From Psychrobacillus sp. OK032 (GTDB taxonomy: Bacteria > Bacillota > Bacilli > Bacillales_A > Planococcaceae), in the NCBI RefSeq assembly GCF_900111345.1, contig NZ_FOGY01000001.1:248001-312000 (forward strand): a stretch of 64,000 nt of DNA, given 5' to 3'. This document shows, piece after piece, positions 26,130-34,653 of the stretch (its first letter is position 1; each line of letters begins with the position of its first letter). Position numbers and translations under genes: made by a program. Below the pieces are notes generated by a model. It did no database searches and was not told where the DNA came from. It worked only from the letters and a program-made list of their open reading frames with translations.

Positions 26130-27743
26130 TATATATACTACATGATGTTTCCCATTAAACTCGTATGGAACTTCTAAAAGCTCTTTTATAAAATTTGGTC
26201 CTACCTCATTTAATAGCTGAAGTGGGGAATAGGTTCTCTCTTGTAGTCCTCCATTTGGAATTAGGTCCATAATAATTCGATCATAGCGATGAATAGAAGC
26301 ATCCAACTTACCAAGAAGAGTATCATCGATTGCATGTTCAATAAATGTTAATTGTCTTTCATGGTAACGTAAATTCTTCTCCACTAACGGACTCAATTTA
26401 AGATCATCTTCTATTAAAAGCTCTTTTAACTGTGCATACTTTGCTACAAGCTCCTGTTTCATCGTTTGGATCAACTCGGAAATTTGTTCATTTCGATGAT
26501 TGTTAATATATTGAAGTTTCGCATCTTCCACTGCTCCACCCCATACATCTTGTATAGTGAATGAAAATTTTTCGAGTAATGTTTGTGTTCTTGCATTAGC
26601 AACAGTAACACTTAATCTTGGCATAATGACTGGCATCTTCATATGGAAAAGTTCAAATGCCGTTTTTAGTGTCCCCCAATAAGCGATTTCACCTGGCCCC
26701 CCGATAAAACTCAATACAGGAAATACCATCTCTTGCATAATTGGTCTTGTTACAACGTTATTACTCAACTTTTCAGGATGATTAACTGCAATATTCATCA
26801 ACTCATCGGTCGTAAAGGAAAGCCCCTTTGCTTCATGGATGAACATACCATCTTTTCGTTCTAATAAAAACCGTTCTCCAGATTCCACAAAAAATAGATG
26901 GGCAGCTGATTCCTTTGTTTGGATTGGCGATCCGAAACCTGCTTGTTCAAATTCCTTTTCTTTCTTAAATACTATTTCCGAAAGTTCAGAAGCGTTTTCC
27001 ACGAAAAGTTGAAAATATTCGCTTTCTAACTTTCTTAACGGTTCGTATGCAGCATCTATTATAAGTAAACCTTCATCATGAAAGAGATCATTCATAAGTG
27101 CGGCAAAGAAGTCCGTATACATTACATTATTTTCTAGGTGATTCATTACTTTAGAAAATAGCTCTTTCGTGTATAACGTTTCCGGTAAACTTTGAAAAAT
27201 TTCAGTCAAGTAATTCTCCATTAATGTTTTATCAAATGTTGTTTCGGAAGCCATTTTCTTAATTTTCGATTTTGCCGGATATACAAGCTTTTGAAGTTTT
27301 CTACTTTTTTCTATGTAAACATGGTTAATCTCGTCAATATCATGATCTTCTCCAGCTATCCAAAAAACAGGGATAACAGGAACTCCAAGTATCTCTCTTT
27401 GCTGCTTAGCTAGCGTAATAACCGATATTGCCTTGTGAATAGAATACATAGGTCCCGTTAATATACCAGCCTGTTGTCCTCCAATTACGACAACCCCATT
27501 ATCTTGTAGCTCTTCTAAATGTTTATTGCTTTTTTCTGAAAGTCCAAATTTACGCATATAATTTGTTATTACGTTTACAAGTTCCGTTCTTTTGGTTTTA
27601 CTAAAATCAGTATCTTGAAGCCTTTTATTAAGCGCCTTTTGATTCCATTCATAATGAAAAAAAGAAGATAAACTAGTTGTATTCTCCAAATATTTCTTAT
27701 AAAAAAGGTTCGCGAATGGTTGTGTGTGTTGCTCTAATCGCAC
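26127..27743 (-). CDS. bshC: Bacillithiol biosynthesis cysteine-adding enzyme BshC
   Basis: Adds cysteine to GlcN-malate in the last step of bacillithiol synthesis. Conserved stretches include VVIGGQQAGILTGPMYSIHK, VPVIPVFWIAGEDHDIDEI, NNVVTRPIMQE and FIGGPGEIAYWG. A GTG at 27743, seven bases after GAGGTGG, gives 538 residues, close to the B. subtilis length (539); the longer frame adds ten residues with no binding site. Downstream is family B element B3, then mraZ. Confidence 0.95.
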   Translation of the reverse strand: MRLEQHTQPFANLFYKKYLENTTSLSSFFHYEWNQKALNKRLQDTDFSKTKRTELVNVITNYMRKFGLSEKSNKHLEELQDNGVVVIGGQQAGILTGPMYSIHKAISVITLAKQQREILGVPVIPVFWIAGEDHDIDEINHVYIEKSRKLQKLVYPAKSKIKKMASETTFDKTLMENYLTEIFQSLPETLYTKELFSKVMNHLENNVMYTDFFAALMNDLFHDEGLLIIDAAYEPLRKLESEYFQLFVENASELSEIVFKKEKEFEQAGFGSPIQTKESAAHLFFVESGERFLLERKDGMFIHEAKGLSFTTDELMNIAVNHPEKLSNNVVTRPIMQEMVFPVLSFIGGPGEIAYWGTLKTAFELFHMKMPVIMPRLSVTVANARTQTLLEKFSFTIQDVWGGAVEDAKLQYINNHRNEQISELIQTMKQELVAKYAQLKELLIEDDLKLSPLVEKNLRYHERQLTFIEHAIDDTLLGKLDASIHRYDRIIMDLIPNGGLQERTYSPLQLLNEVGPNFIKELLEVPYEFNGKHHVVYI

Positions 27744-27921
27744 GATTTTTCCACCTCTAATTATCAATTTCACCTTAGCGTATTTTCTGTACTGCTTCTC
27801 ATAAAAAACAATTCATATGCCGTCGGTTTTAATCCTAATTCAACAGAGTGACTTACGTGCTACTGAATTAAGACAAATACTTGTATGAGTATATCATTAC
27901 AGGAGAATGCGTGGAAAATTA

Positions 27922-28311
27922 TTAGCTTATATAACTAAATACGTATCGGATAACTCCGAATACCCAGAGGAACGCATAAAATAGACAAAGTAACATAAAT
28001 AATATTCTCCAAATTTTTCGAAGTAGCGAACGAACTTCAATCTCATGTTTTGTACGCCATTCCAAAAAAGTCAGTATCGATGCAAATACTAATGAACAAA
28101 TGATTAATAGGAATCCAATATTCTTTACAAAAATAACCGTGTAAACATGAGAAACGGAGAAAAACAATAGAAACGTCGTTACATCTGCCGCTATGCCGAT
28201 GGATTTTTTTCGTTTATGAAAAAAGTATTTAGAGACGATAAACGTCAGTATAAATAGTACGATAGGATATAATAGCAAAAACGAGATAATCGTATTAAAG
28301 ATGTCGTTCAC
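27922..28311 (-). CDS. DUF3397-like membrane protein
   Basis: A 129-residue protein of four predicted membrane helices (about 8-26, 41-61, 65-83 and 101-125) with a basic KYFFHKRKKS loop. Its position between panE and bshC and its topology fit the DUF3397 family. Function unknown. The start is a GTG; it overlaps the end of panE by 17 bases, so the two are probably cotranscribed. Confidence 0.75.
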   Translation of the reverse strand: MNDIFNTIISFLLLYPIVLFILTFIVSKYFFHKRKKSIGIAADVTTFLLFFSVSHVYTVIFVKNIGFLLIICSLVFASILTFLEWRTKHEIEVRSLLRKIWRILFMLLCLFYAFLWVFGVIRYVFSYIS

Positions 28312-29185
28312 CTACTTTATTCTTTTCCTGCAGTAGTAAATAGAGTGTATTTAATATCGGTAATTTTTTATTTCTTTTTCTCGCTTCTTCAATAATTGCC
28401 CCTACAATTGTATCAAGTTCCATTAAGCGCCCTTCCTCATAATCTTTTAACATGGAAGAGTGATTAAATTGTGTATTTGTGCAAAGTGTGACCACTTCAT
28501 CCCATGAAAATCGACCTTTCCACTCATCAAATGTATCCAGCATTTCATCGTATATATTTTTAGCAATTGTTTTATAAGCTATGTTTTGAACAAGCTCTCC
28601 GTTTGGAACACGCGCAATAGTCGTTAAAGGATTAATCAAACTATTTAACATTGCTTTTTTAAATAATACGTCTTCTATATTAGTCGAGAATTGCAGAGGA
28701 AAACGCTCGTTATGATGAAGGAATAGCTCCCCTATCCTTGCCCACTCCCCTTTCCAATTGCCAACCGTCGTTACACCCACACCTAAATGCTGTACGGTAT
28801 GAGCATTTTTTTTCGTTGCACCATGTAATACAGACCCTACCATTATAGTTTCTTGCTTTAAATTAGTAGCATAAGAGAGATGGAGTAACCCATTTTGCAA
28901 GAATAAAAGAGGAATATTCTTTGGCAATGCATCTAATTCTTCTTTTAACGATTGCAAGTGATGATACTTAACCGCAAGTATGATTAAATCCATATCATCT
29001 AGTTTGTCCATACTATAAACAAGATTGCAAGGGATCAACTGCTCTCCAGTATTGCTTTTTTCTATGTATAAATTATTTGGCGTATTAGGATTTCGAACTA
29101 AAAATGTAATATTATGTTTCGCTTCTGCTAAATAAGCTCCAAATAACATTCCAATAGATCCTGCACCTATAATTGCAATCTTCAT
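28295..29185 (-). CDS. panE: 2-dehydropantoate 2-reductase
   Basis: NADPH-dependent ketopantoate reductase of the pantothenate/CoA pathway. The N-terminal Rossmann motif is MKIAIIGAGSIGMLFGAYLA, and conserved parts are ILAVKYHHLQSL, LLFLQNGLLHL, KAMLNSLINPLTTI and SSMLKDYEEGRLMELD. I start at the ATG at 29185, five bases after GAGGTGA (296 residues). It corresponds to ylbQ in the B. subtilis order. Confidence 0.9.
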   Translation of the reverse strand: MKIAIIGAGSIGMLFGAYLAEAKHNITFLVRNPNTPNNLYIEKSNTGEQLIPCNLVYSMDKLDDMDLIILAVKYHHLQSLKEELDALPKNIPLLFLQNGLLHLSYATNLKQETIMVGSVLHGATKKNAHTVQHLGVGVTTVGNWKGEWARIGELFLHHNERFPLQFSTNIEDVLFKKAMLNSLINPLTTIARVPNGELVQNIAYKTIAKNIYDEMLDTFDEWKGRFSWDEVVTLCTNTQFNHSSMLKDYEEGRLMELDTIVGAIIEEARKRNKKLPILNTLYLLLQEKNKVGERHL

Positions 29186-29207
29186 ATGAATCACCTCGGT
29201 TTAGTAA

Positions 29208-29402
29208 GAAAAGCTCAAGCGCCTATATTAGAGGAATACAGTCTAAGCTCACGACATCGTGGTGCTCCTGCGCAAAGCTCTTCGCAAAATAAAACATTTT
29301 ACAACGACTGCAATGTCTTTTACGACGAGTAACCACAGGAGCATGACCTGCATCCTGCCGACCTTCAACAGGCAAACAGGGAAAGCGTTGGAGCTAGATA
29401 TG
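29208..29402 (+). repeat. Family C intergenic repeat, copy C2
   Basis: Starts CTCAAGCGCCTATATTAGAGG with GGAATACAGTCTAAGCTC and ends AAGCGTTGGAGCTAGAT. It includes the GCTCCTGCGCAAAGCTC module shared with family B. It lies between panE and the carboxyltransferase gene, in the same orientation as C3 beyond that gene. Confidence 0.8.
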
Positions 29403-29422
29403 TTTATACTTTCTTATCTTAT

Positions 29423-29453
29423 AAAAAGGTCTACCGAAATGGTAGACCTTTTT
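29423..29453 (-). terminator. Terminator after the carboxyltransferase gene
   Basis: AAAAAGGTCTACC / GGTAGACCTTTTT, symmetrical and possibly bidirectional, eight bases beyond the stop at 29461. Confidence 0.9.
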
Positions 29454-29460
29454 AAAAATA

Positions 29461-31002
29461 TTATACAGGAAGCACTGGGTGTTTTCGAGGTGCAGGCGCA
29501 ATTTCTTTATCTTCATAATAACGAAGACGGTCTGCAAGTTCTCGACGTAAATCACTCGGCGCAACGATTTCATCGATAATCATCTCGGAAGCTAGCTTGT
29601 AAATATCAATTTCCTCTTTATATTCTGCATGCTTTTCTTGCACAAACTTTAGTCTTTCTTTTGGATCTTCAATTGCTTCAATTTTATTTGAATAGACAGC
29701 ATTTACAGCAGCTTCTGGACCCATTACCGCAATTTGAGCCGTTGGAAGCGCAATACATACATCCGGTTCAAATGCCGGTCCAGCCATCGCGTATAGTCCT
29801 GCCCCGTATGCTTTACGTACAATTACAGAGATTTTTGGCACAGTTGCAGAACTCATTGCAGCAATTAACTTAGCACCATGTCTAATAATGCCAGCTCGCT
29901 CAACCTTCGTCCCTATCATAAATCCTGGAACATCCGCTAAAAATACTAACGGTATCGAGAAGGCATCACAAAGCGAAATAAATTTTGCAGCTTTATCTGC
30001 TGAATCTACAAAAAGTACCCCACCCTTTGCTTTCGGTTGGTTTGCAAGTATCCCTACCGCTTGTCCTTCAATACGCGCAAATCCTGTAATTAGTTCTGGT
30101 GCAAATAGTTTTTTTACATCAAAGAATGTACCTTCGTCTATAATTGCATCAATCGCTTCATACATATCAAACGGTGCATTTTGATTTTCCGGAATAATCG
30201 CTTCTAGCGTTCTTCCTTCTTTTATTGCTTTTGCTTCAACCTTTTTAGGCTTTTTTGTATAGTTGGCAGGGAAGAAACTTAAGTATCGTTTTGCTTCTGA
30301 AATGGCCTCTTCTTCGGAGGTCACAAGCACATCTCCAACACCACTAACTGTACAGTGCATTCGTGCGCCGCCCATTTCCTCTAAAGTAACTTTCTCACCA
30401 ATTACTTTCTCCGCCATTCGAGGAGAGCCTAAATACATAGATGCATTTCCTTCTACCATAAAGACGATATCACAAAACGCTGGAATATATGCACCACCTG
30501 CTGCAGATGGACCAAATAATAAGCAAATTTGTGGAATAAATCCTGAAAGCCTCACCTGATTGTGGAATATTCTACCTGCTCCTCTACGGTTTGGAAACAT
30601 ATCTAGTTGATCGGTAATACGGGCACCAGCAGAGTCTACTAAATATAATAATGGAACTCTATTTTTCTCTGCTATTTCTTGTATACGGATAATTTTTTCA
30701 ACTGTACGAGATCCCCATGAACCAGCTTTTACTGTTGAATCATTTGCCATTACGCAAACTGTTTGTCCATTCACTTTACCAGTCGCCGTCACAACTCCAT
30801 CTGCTGGCAAATCACCTGCTTCTACATTCGCAAATCGACCATCTTCCGCATATTCCCCATTATCGAAAAGTAATTTTAAGCGATCTCGTACAAATAATTT
30901 ATTTTGTTGTTTCATTTTTTCATGATATTTCTCGTGACCACCTGCGTAGATAGATGTTAGTTTTTGTTCTAGTCGCTCATTATACCCTTTTGTTTCTCCC
31001 AC
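29461..31002 (-). CDS. Acyl-CoA carboxylase, carboxyltransferase (beta) subunit
   Basis: Transfers carboxyl from carboxybiotin to an acyl-CoA. The 513-residue protein has the two crotonase-like halves of the propionyl/methylcrotonyl-CoA carboxylase family. N-half motifs are SAGARITDQ and GPSAAGGAYIPAFCD; C-half motifs are GGVLFVDSADKAAKFI, DVPGFMIG and KAYGAGLYAMAG. Substrate cannot be fixed by eye. A biotin carrier gene lies upstream, but no biotin carboxylase is in the window. The gene is flanked by direct family C repeats C2 and C3 and is absent at this place in B. subtilis. Confidence 0.9.
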   Translation of the reverse strand: MGETKGYNERLEQKLTSIYAGGHEKYHEKMKQQNKLFVRDRLKLLFDNGEYAEDGRFANVEAGDLPADGVVTATGKVNGQTVCVMANDSTVKAGSWGSRTVEKIIRIQEIAEKNRVPLLYLVDSAGARITDQLDMFPNRRGAGRIFHNQVRLSGFIPQICLLFGPSAAGGAYIPAFCDIVFMVEGNASMYLGSPRMAEKVIGEKVTLEEMGGARMHCTVSGVGDVLVTSEEEAISEAKRYLSFFPANYTKKPKKVEAKAIKEGRTLEAIIPENQNAPFDMYEAIDAIIDEGTFFDVKKLFAPELITGFARIEGQAVGILANQPKAKGGVLFVDSADKAAKFISLCDAFSIPLVFLADVPGFMIGTKVERAGIIRHGAKLIAAMSSATVPKISVIVRKAYGAGLYAMAGPAFEPDVCIALPTAQIAVMGPEAAVNAVYSNKIEAIEDPKERLKFVQEKHAEYKEEIDIYKLASEMIIDEIVAPSDLRRELADRLRYYEDKEIAPAPRKHPVLPV

Positions 31003-31023
31003 TTTATATACCCCCTTATAGAA

Positions 31024-31075
31024 ATGCGCAAGCGCCTATGTCTGCCCCGAGGGGCTAGGCGCTGAAGCTGGACAG
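31024..31075 (+). repeat. Family C repeat, minimal copy C3
   Basis: Consists of little more than the two ends: GCGCAAGCGCCTATG then GGGGCTAGGCGCTGAAGCTGG, an imperfect hairpin. It sits between the biotin carrier gene and the carboxyltransferase gene. It shows which terminal sequences define the family. Confidence 0.8.
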
Positions 31076-31130
31076 TTACCTTATAGAAATGATTTACTTC
31101 CTTATTCTTTAAGAAAGCTCAAGATTGACT

Positions 31131-31343
31131 TTATTCAAACGTAACTAGTACGTCGCCTTCGTTAACGAAATCACCTTCTTTTGCATTGATAGCCGCTACT
31201 TTACCAGCTGTTTCTGCTTCAATAGGAATTTCCATTTTCATTGACTCGAGTACCATTACTACTTGTCCAGCGGTAACTTCCTCTCCAACTGCTACGTTTA
31301 CCGTAAAAACTGTTCCTGCCATTGTTGATTCTAAATTTTTCAT
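31131..31343 (-). CDS. Biotin carboxyl carrier protein (small, YngHB-like)
   Basis: A 70-residue free-standing biotinyl domain. The biotin attachment lysine is in VLESMKMEIPIE (about residue 36), and the domain ends with GDFVNEGDVLVTFE. Free small carriers of this kind work with separate biotin carboxylase and carboxyltransferase subunits; the carboxyltransferase is the next gene downstream. A good GGGAGG precedes the ATG. Confidence 0.93.
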   Translation of the reverse strand: MKNLESTMAGTVFTVNVAVGEEVTAGQVVMVLESMKMEIPIEAETAGKVAAINAKEGDFVNEGDVLVTFE

Positions 31344-31530
31344 TTGATATTTCCTCCCTTTGATGTTTGAATCATTCCCTTAAAAAGGATGTTGCCTATA
31401 TTCCACTTCTAAAGCTCACTTTTTGTAAGAATTCATAGAATAATGGAATATTTTCTTTACACTTTCTATTCTAGCAGAAGAAAATACTTTTTGTGCGTCC
31501 TTTATTGCTAATTTTCTATTTTCTCAAATA
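31344..31530. other. Leader region upstream of the biotin carrier gene
   Basis: About 190 bases without a gene, holding the presumed promoter of the biotin carrier operon. I see no strong -35/-10 pair and no repeat. Confidence 0.4.
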
Positions 31531-31559
31531 AAAAAAAAGCCTCTAATGGAAGAGACTTT
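31531..31559 (-). terminator. Terminator of rsfA
   Basis: Minus strand AGTCTCT-TCCATT-AGAGGCT stem followed by nine T, directly after the rsfA stop. Confidence 0.85.
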
Positions 31560-31561
31560 AA

Positions 31562-31960
31562 CTATTGACGTTCTAAATGCGTAATTCCTTGTTTTGCCCA
31601 ATTTAATAATTGCTCGTAATCTTGTTTTAATAAATTATAGGCACTAGAAATTTCATCATACGATTGTTTCATCTCATCATAGCTTTCCATCGCTAACTGT
31701 AAATGGTTTTGTAATGTAGATGAGTCCGTCAATTCTCTTACTACATGTTCTTTCCCCGTAGTATCTCTTTTAAATATTTGTGGTCGGAGATTTTTATTCC
31801 ACCTAAATGCACAAGCTTGTTTGGAGCGACCTAACAAAATGCTTGCTTCTTCAAAACCAGAAATTTGCGTAAGACCTTGTTCTATTTTCTTTAAAACTAT
31901 TTCTTTCAAAAGATTGTCTTCTTCCGCACTCCAACTATCTTTTCTAATTTTAACATTCAT
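31562..31960 (-). CDS. rsfA: RsfA-family prespore transcription regulator
   Basis: Myb/SANT-like DNA-binding domain at the N-terminus (DSWSAEEDNLLKEIVLKKI and GRSKQACAFRWNKNLR), followed by a coiled coil near residues 85-125. RsfA/YlbO regulators act in the forespore and modulate sigma-F/sigma-G genes in B. subtilis. The start at 31960 (132 residues) has AAAGGGTGA seven bases upstream; the longer frame adds 12 residues that look non-coding. Position near rpmF-ylbN matches ylbO. Confidence 0.85.
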   Translation of the reverse strand: MNVKIRKDSWSAEEDNLLKEIVLKKIEQGLTQISGFEEASILLGRSKQACAFRWNKNLRPQIFKRDTTGKEHVVRELTDSSTLQNHLQLAMESYDEMKQSYDEISSAYNLLKQDYEQLLNWAKQGITHLERQ

Positions 31961-32024
31961 GTTTATCACCCTTTGCTTTTTTACTAATATATGCAAAGTG
32001 GGTACAAATAGACTCTAAATATGG

Positions 32025-32780
32025 TTATCTTTTTAAAAAAGCATCGACTGCTTTGTGATGCTCATCTTGTCCCCAAAGAATCGCACAAGTTGATACTTCA
32101 TCCATAATACGCTCATATAAATGGGTATTTTCCCATTTTTGAATAGCCTGTCTTTTGTATGCTTTTAAAACAGAAGAATGTGGGACAATCATTTTCTCGA
32201 TAAACTTATGTAAAGCACTATATTTATCTCCTTCGTAAACTTCTGTTGCCCAGCCAATAGAAAGAAGATAGTCAGAAGTATATGGTACCGCTTCTGTTAG
32301 CATTTGCAACGCGTGATCATGCCTCATTCCTCTTTCAAATAAGTACGAGCCTCCACCCCAACCTGATGTAATTCCTAATTTCCCTTGAATAAAGCCACAC
32401 TTCGCTTCTTTCTTCACTAAACGAAAATCGCATAACGTAGCGATTTCACACCCGCCCCCTACAGCAGTTCCGTTTAACAAAGCAATTGTTGGAATGTCTA
32501 ATGTTGCTACTTCATATAAAACTTGCGCAGTTTCCCTTAACATTGGGTATGCTTCTTTTTCTGTTTTTAGCATATGGAATACAGAGAGATCACCGCCTGA
32601 ACAAAATGTTTTTTCCCCTGCTCCCGTAATGACAGCAAGTTTAATGGAATGATCTGTTTTTACTTTTTGCACTAATTGTTTAAATCCTTCTACTACTTCT
32701 CCGTTAATCGCATTATGGATTGCAGGTCTGTTGATTTCAAAGATAATGATGTCTTCTCTTTTTTCGATTGTAAATGCCAT
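32025..32780 (-). CDS. Enoyl-CoA hydratase/isomerase (crotonase) family protein
   Basis: A 251-residue crotonase. It shows the oxyanion-hole segments FCSGGDLSVFHM and LLNGTAVGGGCEIATLCDFR and a C-terminal helical part. Within the family the GGSYLFERG stretch resembles the ECHDC1/3-hydroxyisobutyryl-CoA hydrolase side more than classic enoyl-CoA hydratases, but the substrate is uncertain. The second ATG (32780) is seven bases after AGGGGA and preferred. It may serve the same acyl-CoA pathway as the carboxylase downstream. Confidence 0.8.
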   Translation of the reverse strand: MAFTIEKREDIIIFEINRPAIHNAINGEVVEGFKQLVQKVKTDHSIKLAVITGAGEKTFCSGGDLSVFHMLKTEKEAYPMLRETAQVLYEVATLDIPTIALLNGTAVGGGCEIATLCDFRLVKKEAKCGFIQGKLGITSGWGGGSYLFERGMRHDHALQMLTEAVPYTSDYLLSIGWATEVYEGDKYSALHKFIEKMIVPHSSVLKAYKRQAIQKWENTHLYERIMDEVSTCAILWGQDEHHKAVDAFLKR

Positions 32781-32904
32781 ATCCATTCCCCTTTTGCAAT
32801 TTTATATATCAAGGGTACCATACCTATCGATTAACAAGAAGCATGATTTCTGCAGAAAATTGCATGAAGCGGATTAAGGGCAGCGACATTGATTAGCTAG
32901 CAAG

Positions 32905-33115
32905 CTCAATGTATTGGAGCGGAAGGGCGGCGACTCCAGCGGGAATAGCAGATGTTTTTTTGCACCGAAAGCGAAGCGTCAGGTGCATGAGCTGAAGACC
33001 CCGCAGGAGCAAAGCGACGAGGAGGCTGAAGCCATGCCCGCGGAAAGCGTCCACCCTGCAGCGGAAATCCTAGCGGTAACACATTATTGCGCAGTATTCT
33101 TATATCCAACTATCC
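32905..33115 (+). repeat. Family A intergenic repeat, long copy A3
   Basis: Contains the GGCGGCGACTCCAGCGGGAA core, GAAGACCCCGCAGGAGCAAA, CCCGCGGAAAGCGTCCACC, GCAGCGGAAATCCTAGCGG and the end GCGCAGTATTCTTAT. Inverted copies of CCGCAGG/GCGG-type segments make long hairpins likely. Related elements are common in Bacillales genomes. Overlapping ORFs at 32906-33126 are artefacts of its GC-rich sequence. Confidence 0.85.
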
Positions 33116-33429
33116 TTTACGGTTAGCTCGGGATGATAAGATACACTTTAAGGTACAAACTATCCTTCGAACACGACAAAGACTATACCGAACTCTACTA
33201 ACGCCCGCTGAACGTGACAAACTTTCTCATAGTAAATCCTTCATTGTCATTGGGTGACATTTTCTAATTAGCTTTAATATATCGTGTAAATGTATCACTA
33301 TGTTGCGAATATGCTCAGGTTATTGCTTGTAATTATATGATGTGTATAAAATGATTCTAACTAAGAAACTGCTAGGAGGATGTTGATAAACCTAGTGCTC
33401 TTTTCAATTCAGCTATCGATTAGTCAACG
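33116..33429. other. AT-rich spacer between two family A repeats
   Basis: About 310 bases with no open frame of useful length. A GCTAGGAGGATG at 33371 looks like a ribosome binding site followed by a start, but the frame closes immediately. It may be a relic. Confidence 0.4.
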
Positions 33430-33665
33430 AGTTCCATTGATTGTAGCGGAAGGCGGCGACTCCAGCCGAGGTCAACAGGATGGTGGTCACGAAGGCATTG
33501 CCACACGATGTGGCGCTCTTAGCCTTTGTTCCTCTCTAAGACAGATGAGACATCACAACGAAAGCGTAAGATGGCTCATCGCTCACCCGGCAGTAAGCGT
33601 CCGCCTGCAGCGGAAATCATACCGGCCACTTAATAGAGCTTCTATTGCGCAGTATTCTTAAATAG
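33430..33665 (+). repeat. Family A intergenic repeat, long divergent copy A4
   Basis: Shares GCGGAAGGCGGCGACTCCAG with A1 and A3, GATGGCTCATCGCTCACCCG with A5, CGTCCGCCTGCAGCGGAAAT with A5, and the end CTTAATAGAGCTT then TTGCGCAGTATTCTTA with A2 and A3. The mosaic of shared blocks shows A copies recombine or lose modules. Confidence 0.85.
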
Positions 33666-33730
33666 TGACATACCTTAAGTTGTTGAGAGGAAGTTAACCA
33701 CATACCGTATATTTCATAATTTCTTAAAAC

Positions 33731-33773
33731 AAAAAAAGACTACCGAAGAGCCATGGTCTCTTTGGTAGTCTTT
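33731..33773 (-). terminator. Terminator of ylbN-rpmF
   Basis: Minus strand AAAGACTACCAAAGAG / CTCTTCGGTAGTCTTT hairpin followed by seven T. Confidence 0.92.
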
Positions 33774-33791
33774 TATGGAACAAATACTGAA

Positions 33792-33965
33792 TTATTTGCT
33801 CACTACTTCTTTCCCTTTGTATTGACCGCATGATTTACAAATACGGTGAGCCAATTTCATTTCACCACAATTTGAACAAGCAACCATACCAGGTACGGAT
33901 AATTTAAAATGTGTACGACGTTTTCTTTTTACAGTTTTAGAAGTTCTTCTAGCTGGTACTGCCAT
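33792..33965 (-). CDS. rpmF: 50S ribosomal protein L32 (zinc-binding form)
   Basis: A 57-residue basic ribosomal protein starting [35 protein letters not shown] carries the four zinc ligands of the C+ form; many Bacillales also have a cysteine-free paralogue elsewhere. The ATG at 33965 is eight bases after AAGGAGG. It follows ylbN by 24 bases, the standard arrangement. Confidence 0.98.
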   Translation of the reverse strand: MAVPARRTSKTVKRKRRTHFKLSVPGMVACSNCGEMKLAHRICKSCGQYKGKEVVSK

Positions 33966-33989
33966 TGGTGGCACCTCCTTACAGATCTA

Positions 33990-34529
33990 TTATTCGTCTG
34001 TTTGATCAAAATACTTAGCTAAATCAGCTAGTCTTGGATCCAATTTTGGTTGTTCATCTTCTTGCATATCGTTCAGATCTTCATCTGTTGTATAACTCCA
34101 ACCTTTTCCACCTTCGTGTCTAAATTGGTCTGCACCTTCTTTATACACTTGCAATGGAATTTCTAAAAGAATTAACTCTTCTAGAACAGGGTCTACATGA
34201 ATGACATCCCCTTCTACCACATGAAAATTATCATATGCCTGCGCAGAAGCAGCTGCCGTCTCAGACCAGTTAAAGATTTCATCAGATTGAATCTCAAATG
34301 GAAATTCTACGTCTTCCCATGTGCGTGCACAAGGTAATATTAGAGTCCCTGAAAGCTGAAAATGACAATTCATTTGCGCTGCACCAAACGTGCAATGCCC
34401 TTTTACATGAACGGGTGAAATGTTTCGAACGTCCGGGTTTCGTTCCTTCACATTTTCCAGGGTAACGAACTCATCTAACGGCATCCCGTTTTCACGATAT
34501 TTTGCTAGTTGACTAATTGCCCATTTCAT
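33990..34529 (-). CDS. ylbN: DUF177 protein YlbN (YceD family)
   Basis: A 179-residue protein linked with ribosome and rRNA metabolism; its plant and E. coli relatives (YceD) affect 23S rRNA processing. Recognisable parts are VKGHCTFGAAQMNCHFQLSG, LPCARTWEDVEFPFEI and EELILLEIPLQVY, with an acidic tail ending DPRLADLAKYFDQTDE. It is cotranscribed with rpmF. Confidence 0.93.
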   Translation of the reverse strand: MKWAISQLAKYRENGMPLDEFVTLENVKERNPDVRNISPVHVKGHCTFGAAQMNCHFQLSGTLILPCARTWEDVEFPFEIQSDEIFNWSETAAASAQAYDNFHVVEGDVIHVDPVLEELILLEIPLQVYKEGADQFRHEGGKGWSYTTDEDLNDMQEDEQPKLDPRLADLAKYFDQTDE

Positions 34530-34653
34530 ACGATTATCACCTCAAGACAACAAAGTTGATTATATAATGACTGAATTTAGATGTCAAGATAATTTCTTGT
34601 CACTACATAATAATAACATTATAATTTGAATAAGGAAAGGATTTGGTTAGTAT

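Noticed and set aside
33371-33400. Ribosome-binding-site-like GGAGG followed by ATG
   Set aside because: The frame stops after two codons (GTT GAT is followed directly by TAA), so no protein is supported.
32906-33661. ORFs of 67-93 codons upstream of rpmF
   Set aside because: Produced by GC-rich family A repeats; the frames are not conserved between copies.
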